NCBI RefSeq assembly: GCF_029227915.1
Contig: NC_079885.1
Location: 18,611,001 to 18,675,000 of the forward strand
DNA from: Hydractinia symbiolongicarpus
Taxonomy: Eukaryota > Cnidaria > Hydrozoa > Anthoathecata > Hydractiniidae
DNA length: 64,000 nt
Direction: 5' to 3'
A model generated the notes under the pieces. The model was given only the letters and a program-made list of their open reading frames with translations. It was not told the origin of the DNA and made no database searches. Made by a program: the position numbers and the translations under genes. Shown piece by piece: positions 61,827-64,000 of the stretch; the stretch's first letter is position 1; each line of letters starts with the position of its first letter.

Positions 61827-62373
61827 TCACTAGTCTAAATGAAAAAACGTGCAGGAGGCCATACGCTTGCCTATCTCTCATCTCGCTCACAGAGACTTGG
61901 TAAGCACGGTCCACTCAATGGCTTTCCAAATGCGAAGAGTGAAGGCCGCAGACGGCAGGGGTTGAGCCAAGGGCCTTTCGGCCGTATCCCGCTCACAAGT
62001 TTTTTTTTTTTTTAGCAGAATAATATATACGAGCTAATCAAAATCGGCTCGAGGAAAGAAATAAAGTTCAGAGACAACCAAAGGAGTCGAACTGCAGTAG
62101 AAACAAACTAGATGTAACGCAAGCCACTAGTACGACGTATTGCCTACAGGGACCACACTCTCCGAGACAGCGAACGCAACTTCCTAGTGATTCACGCGAA
62201 CGCACTGAACTAGGTGATGTAGATCAGAAAGGTGAAAGTCCTTGTGTCAAGTCTACACCTCACGATGCAGCACCTTTTAAGCGTCCTCTACGAACGGACA
62301 CACTGGCAAGCGGCACACCACAAGCAAAGGTTAAGTCGGCTCGAAGGCACAACAGGTCGCGCCGACTTACGAC

Positions 62374-62494
62374 AACTCTGGGCTTTCTTCAGTTCACGCA
62401 CAAATCTTTCGCCTTTTACTAAAGATTTCCGTGGAGAAAGCCAAAACGATGAGTACATAGACGATTTTTCTACTGTCTCGCTTCGGCGGGACGA
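62374..62494 (+). ncRNA. U5: U5 snRNA, copy 94 of 96
   Basis: G66A (62439) and T83C (62456). Confidence 0.93.
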
Positions 62495-63040
62495 TCACTA
62501 GTCTAAATGAAAAAACGTGCAGGAGGCCGTACGCGGGCCTATCTCTCATCTCGCTCACAGAGACTTGGTAAGCACGGTCCATTCAATGGCTTTCCAAATG
62601 CGAAGAGTGAAGGCCGCAGACGGCAGGGGTTGAGCCAAGGGCCTTTCGGCCGTATCCCGCTCACAAGTTTTTTTTTTTTTAGCAGAATAATACATACGAG
62701 CTAATCAAAATCTGCTCGAGGAAAGAAATAAAGTTCAGAGACAACCAAAGGAGTCGAACTGCAGTAGAAACAAACTAGATGTAACGCAAGCCACTAGTAC
62801 GACGTATTGCCTACAGGGACCACACTCTCCGAGACAGCGAACGCAACTTCCTAGTGATTCACGCGAACGCACTCAACTAGGTGATGTAGATCAGAAAGGT
62901 GAAAGTCCTTGTGTCAAGTCTACACCTCACGATGCAGCACCTTTTAAGCGTCCTCTACGAACGGACACACTGGCAAGCGGCACACCACAAGCAAAGGTTA
63001 AGTCGGCTCGAAGGTACAACAGGTCGCGCCGACTTATGAC

Positions 63041-63161
63041 AACTCTGGGCTTTCTTCAGTTCACGCACAAATCTTTCGCCTTTTACTAAAGATTTCCGTG
63101 GAGAAGGCCAAAACGATGAGTATATAGACGATTTTTCTACTGTCTCGCTTCGGCGGGACGA
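63041..63161 (+). ncRNA. U5: U5 snRNA, copy 95 of 96
   Basis: Consensus sequence. Just upstream, CTTATGAC replaces CTTACGAC. Confidence 0.95.
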
Positions 63162-63710
63162 TCACTAGTCTAAATGAAAAAACGTGCAGGAGGCCATACG
63201 CGGGCCTATCTCTCATCTCGCTCACAGAGACTTGGTAAGCACGGTCAACTCAATGGCTTTCCAAATGCAAAGAGTGAAGGCCGCAGACGGCAGGGGTTGA
63301 GCCAAGGGCCTTTCGGCCGTATCCCGCTCACAAGTTTTTTTTTTTTTTTTAGCAGAATAATACATACGAGCTAATCAAAATCGGCTCGAGGAAAGAAATA
63401 AAGTTCAGAGACAACCAAAGGAGTCGAACTGCAGTAGAAACAAACTAGATGTAACGCAAGCCACTAGTACGACGTATTGCCTACAGGGACCACACTCTCC
63501 GAGACAGCGAACGCAACTTCCTAGTGATTCACGCGAACGCACTGAACTAGGTGATGTAGATCAGAAAAGTGAAAGTCCTTGTGTCAAGTCTACACCTCAC
63601 GATGCAGCACCTTTTAAGCGTCCTCTACGAACGGACACACTGGCAAGCGGCACACCACAAGCAAAGGTTAAGTCGGCTCGAAGGCACAACAGGTCGCGCC
63701 GACTTACGAC

Positions 63711-63831
63711 AACTCTGGGCTTTCTTCAGTTCACGCACAAATCTTTCGCCTTTTACTAAAGATTTCCGTGGAGAAGGCCAAAGCGATGAGTATAGAGACA
63801 ATTTTTCTACTGTCTCCCTTCGGCGGGACGA
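63711..63831 (+). ncRNA. U5: U5 snRNA, copy 96 of 96 (haplotype B)
   Basis: A73G plus T85G, G90A and G107C (63783, 63795, 63800, 63817), identical to copy 86 ten units earlier. The array continues past the window edge. Confidence 0.92.
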
Positions 63832-64000
63832 TCACTAGTCTAAATGAAAAAACGTGCAGGAGGCCATACGCTTGCCTATCTCTCATCTCGCTCACAGAGA
63901 CTTGGTAAGCACGGTCCACTCAATGGCTTTCCAAATGCGAAGAGTGAAGGCCGCAGACGGCAGGGGTTGAGCCAAGGGCCTTTCGGCCGTATCCCGCTCA

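Larger units (their letters stand above)
1..64000 (+). repeat. Tandem array of ~668-bp U5 snRNA gene units
   Basis: The window is about 96 head-to-tail copies of one unit, and both window edges cut through a unit. Unit spacing measured at a fixed point (for example 554, 1219, 1888, 2556) is 665-670 bp. Most length variation comes from one T run per unit. The exception is a unit of 869 bp with a 200-bp internal duplication at 34601-34800. No inverted unit, mobile element or unrelated insertion was seen. Units differ by scattered substitutions that are shared among neighbours or in blocks, the pattern expected from unequal exchange and gene conversion. Spliceosomal snRNA genes are known in tandem arrays in some eukaryotes (U1 and U2 especially). 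A U5-only array this large is my reading of the sequence and I know of no close match. Confidence 0.97.

Noticed and set aside
1-64000. CRISPR array, bacterial operon or phage region.
   Set aside because: The repeat is 668 bp with no short-repeat and spacer pattern, there are no protein genes, and a spliceosomal RNA gene fixes the source as eukaryotic.

Overview
The whole 64 kb is one head-to-tail tandem array with a unit of about 668 bp (most units 665-670 bp), all in the same orientation, with no start, end, inversion or foreign insertion inside the window. Each unit carries one spliceosomal U5 small nuclear RNA gene on the + strand. I count 96 complete U5 copies (28-148 to 63711-63831). 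The U5 call rests on the near-universal stem-loop I (stem AAATCTTT / AAAGATTT around the loop CGCCTTTTACT), the TTTCCGTGGAGA segment after it, an ATTTTTC Sm-like site, and a 3' terminal stem-loop capped by TTCG. A spliceosomal snRNA makes this nuclear DNA of a eukaryote. The sequence does not identify the clade. An AGTNNAA motif just after the gene recalls the plant U-snRNA 3' box, but no plant-type upstream element or TATA box is present. Unit layout, on the first complete unit: U5 (28-148); a 3' flank with AGTCTAA (154-160); a segment of about 150 nt with several possible hairpins (173-320); a T run of variable length (322-335 here); then a spacer of about 360 bp (338-695) with several inverted and direct repeats, ending in a 9-bp inverted repeat that stops 4 bp before the next U5. 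No 5S rRNA, other snRNA, tRNA or credible protein gene was found in the unit on either strand. The open reading frames that recur once per unit are passengers that read through the U5 gene or its flank. The array is very homogeneous but not uniform. Single-base markers are shared in blocks: a 3-unit block is duplicated (about 29.3-33.2 kb); two separate blocks recur at a spacing of 7 units (first 21 kb); a block recurs at 10 units (54-64 kb); 2-unit alternations occur at 22-25 and 39-42 kb; and one unit at 34.4-34.8 kb carries a 200-bp internal duplication. This is what unequal crossing-over and gene conversion would leave. About half the U5 copies match the consensus. The rest carry one to four changes, a few of them in the exon-binding loop or the terminal stem. 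A distinct three-change U5 haplotype is confined to the right third. The array looks built to supply U5 RNA in high dosage. Whether the T-run-terminated segment after U5 is a second RNA gene, an intron-like element or only spacer is the main open question.
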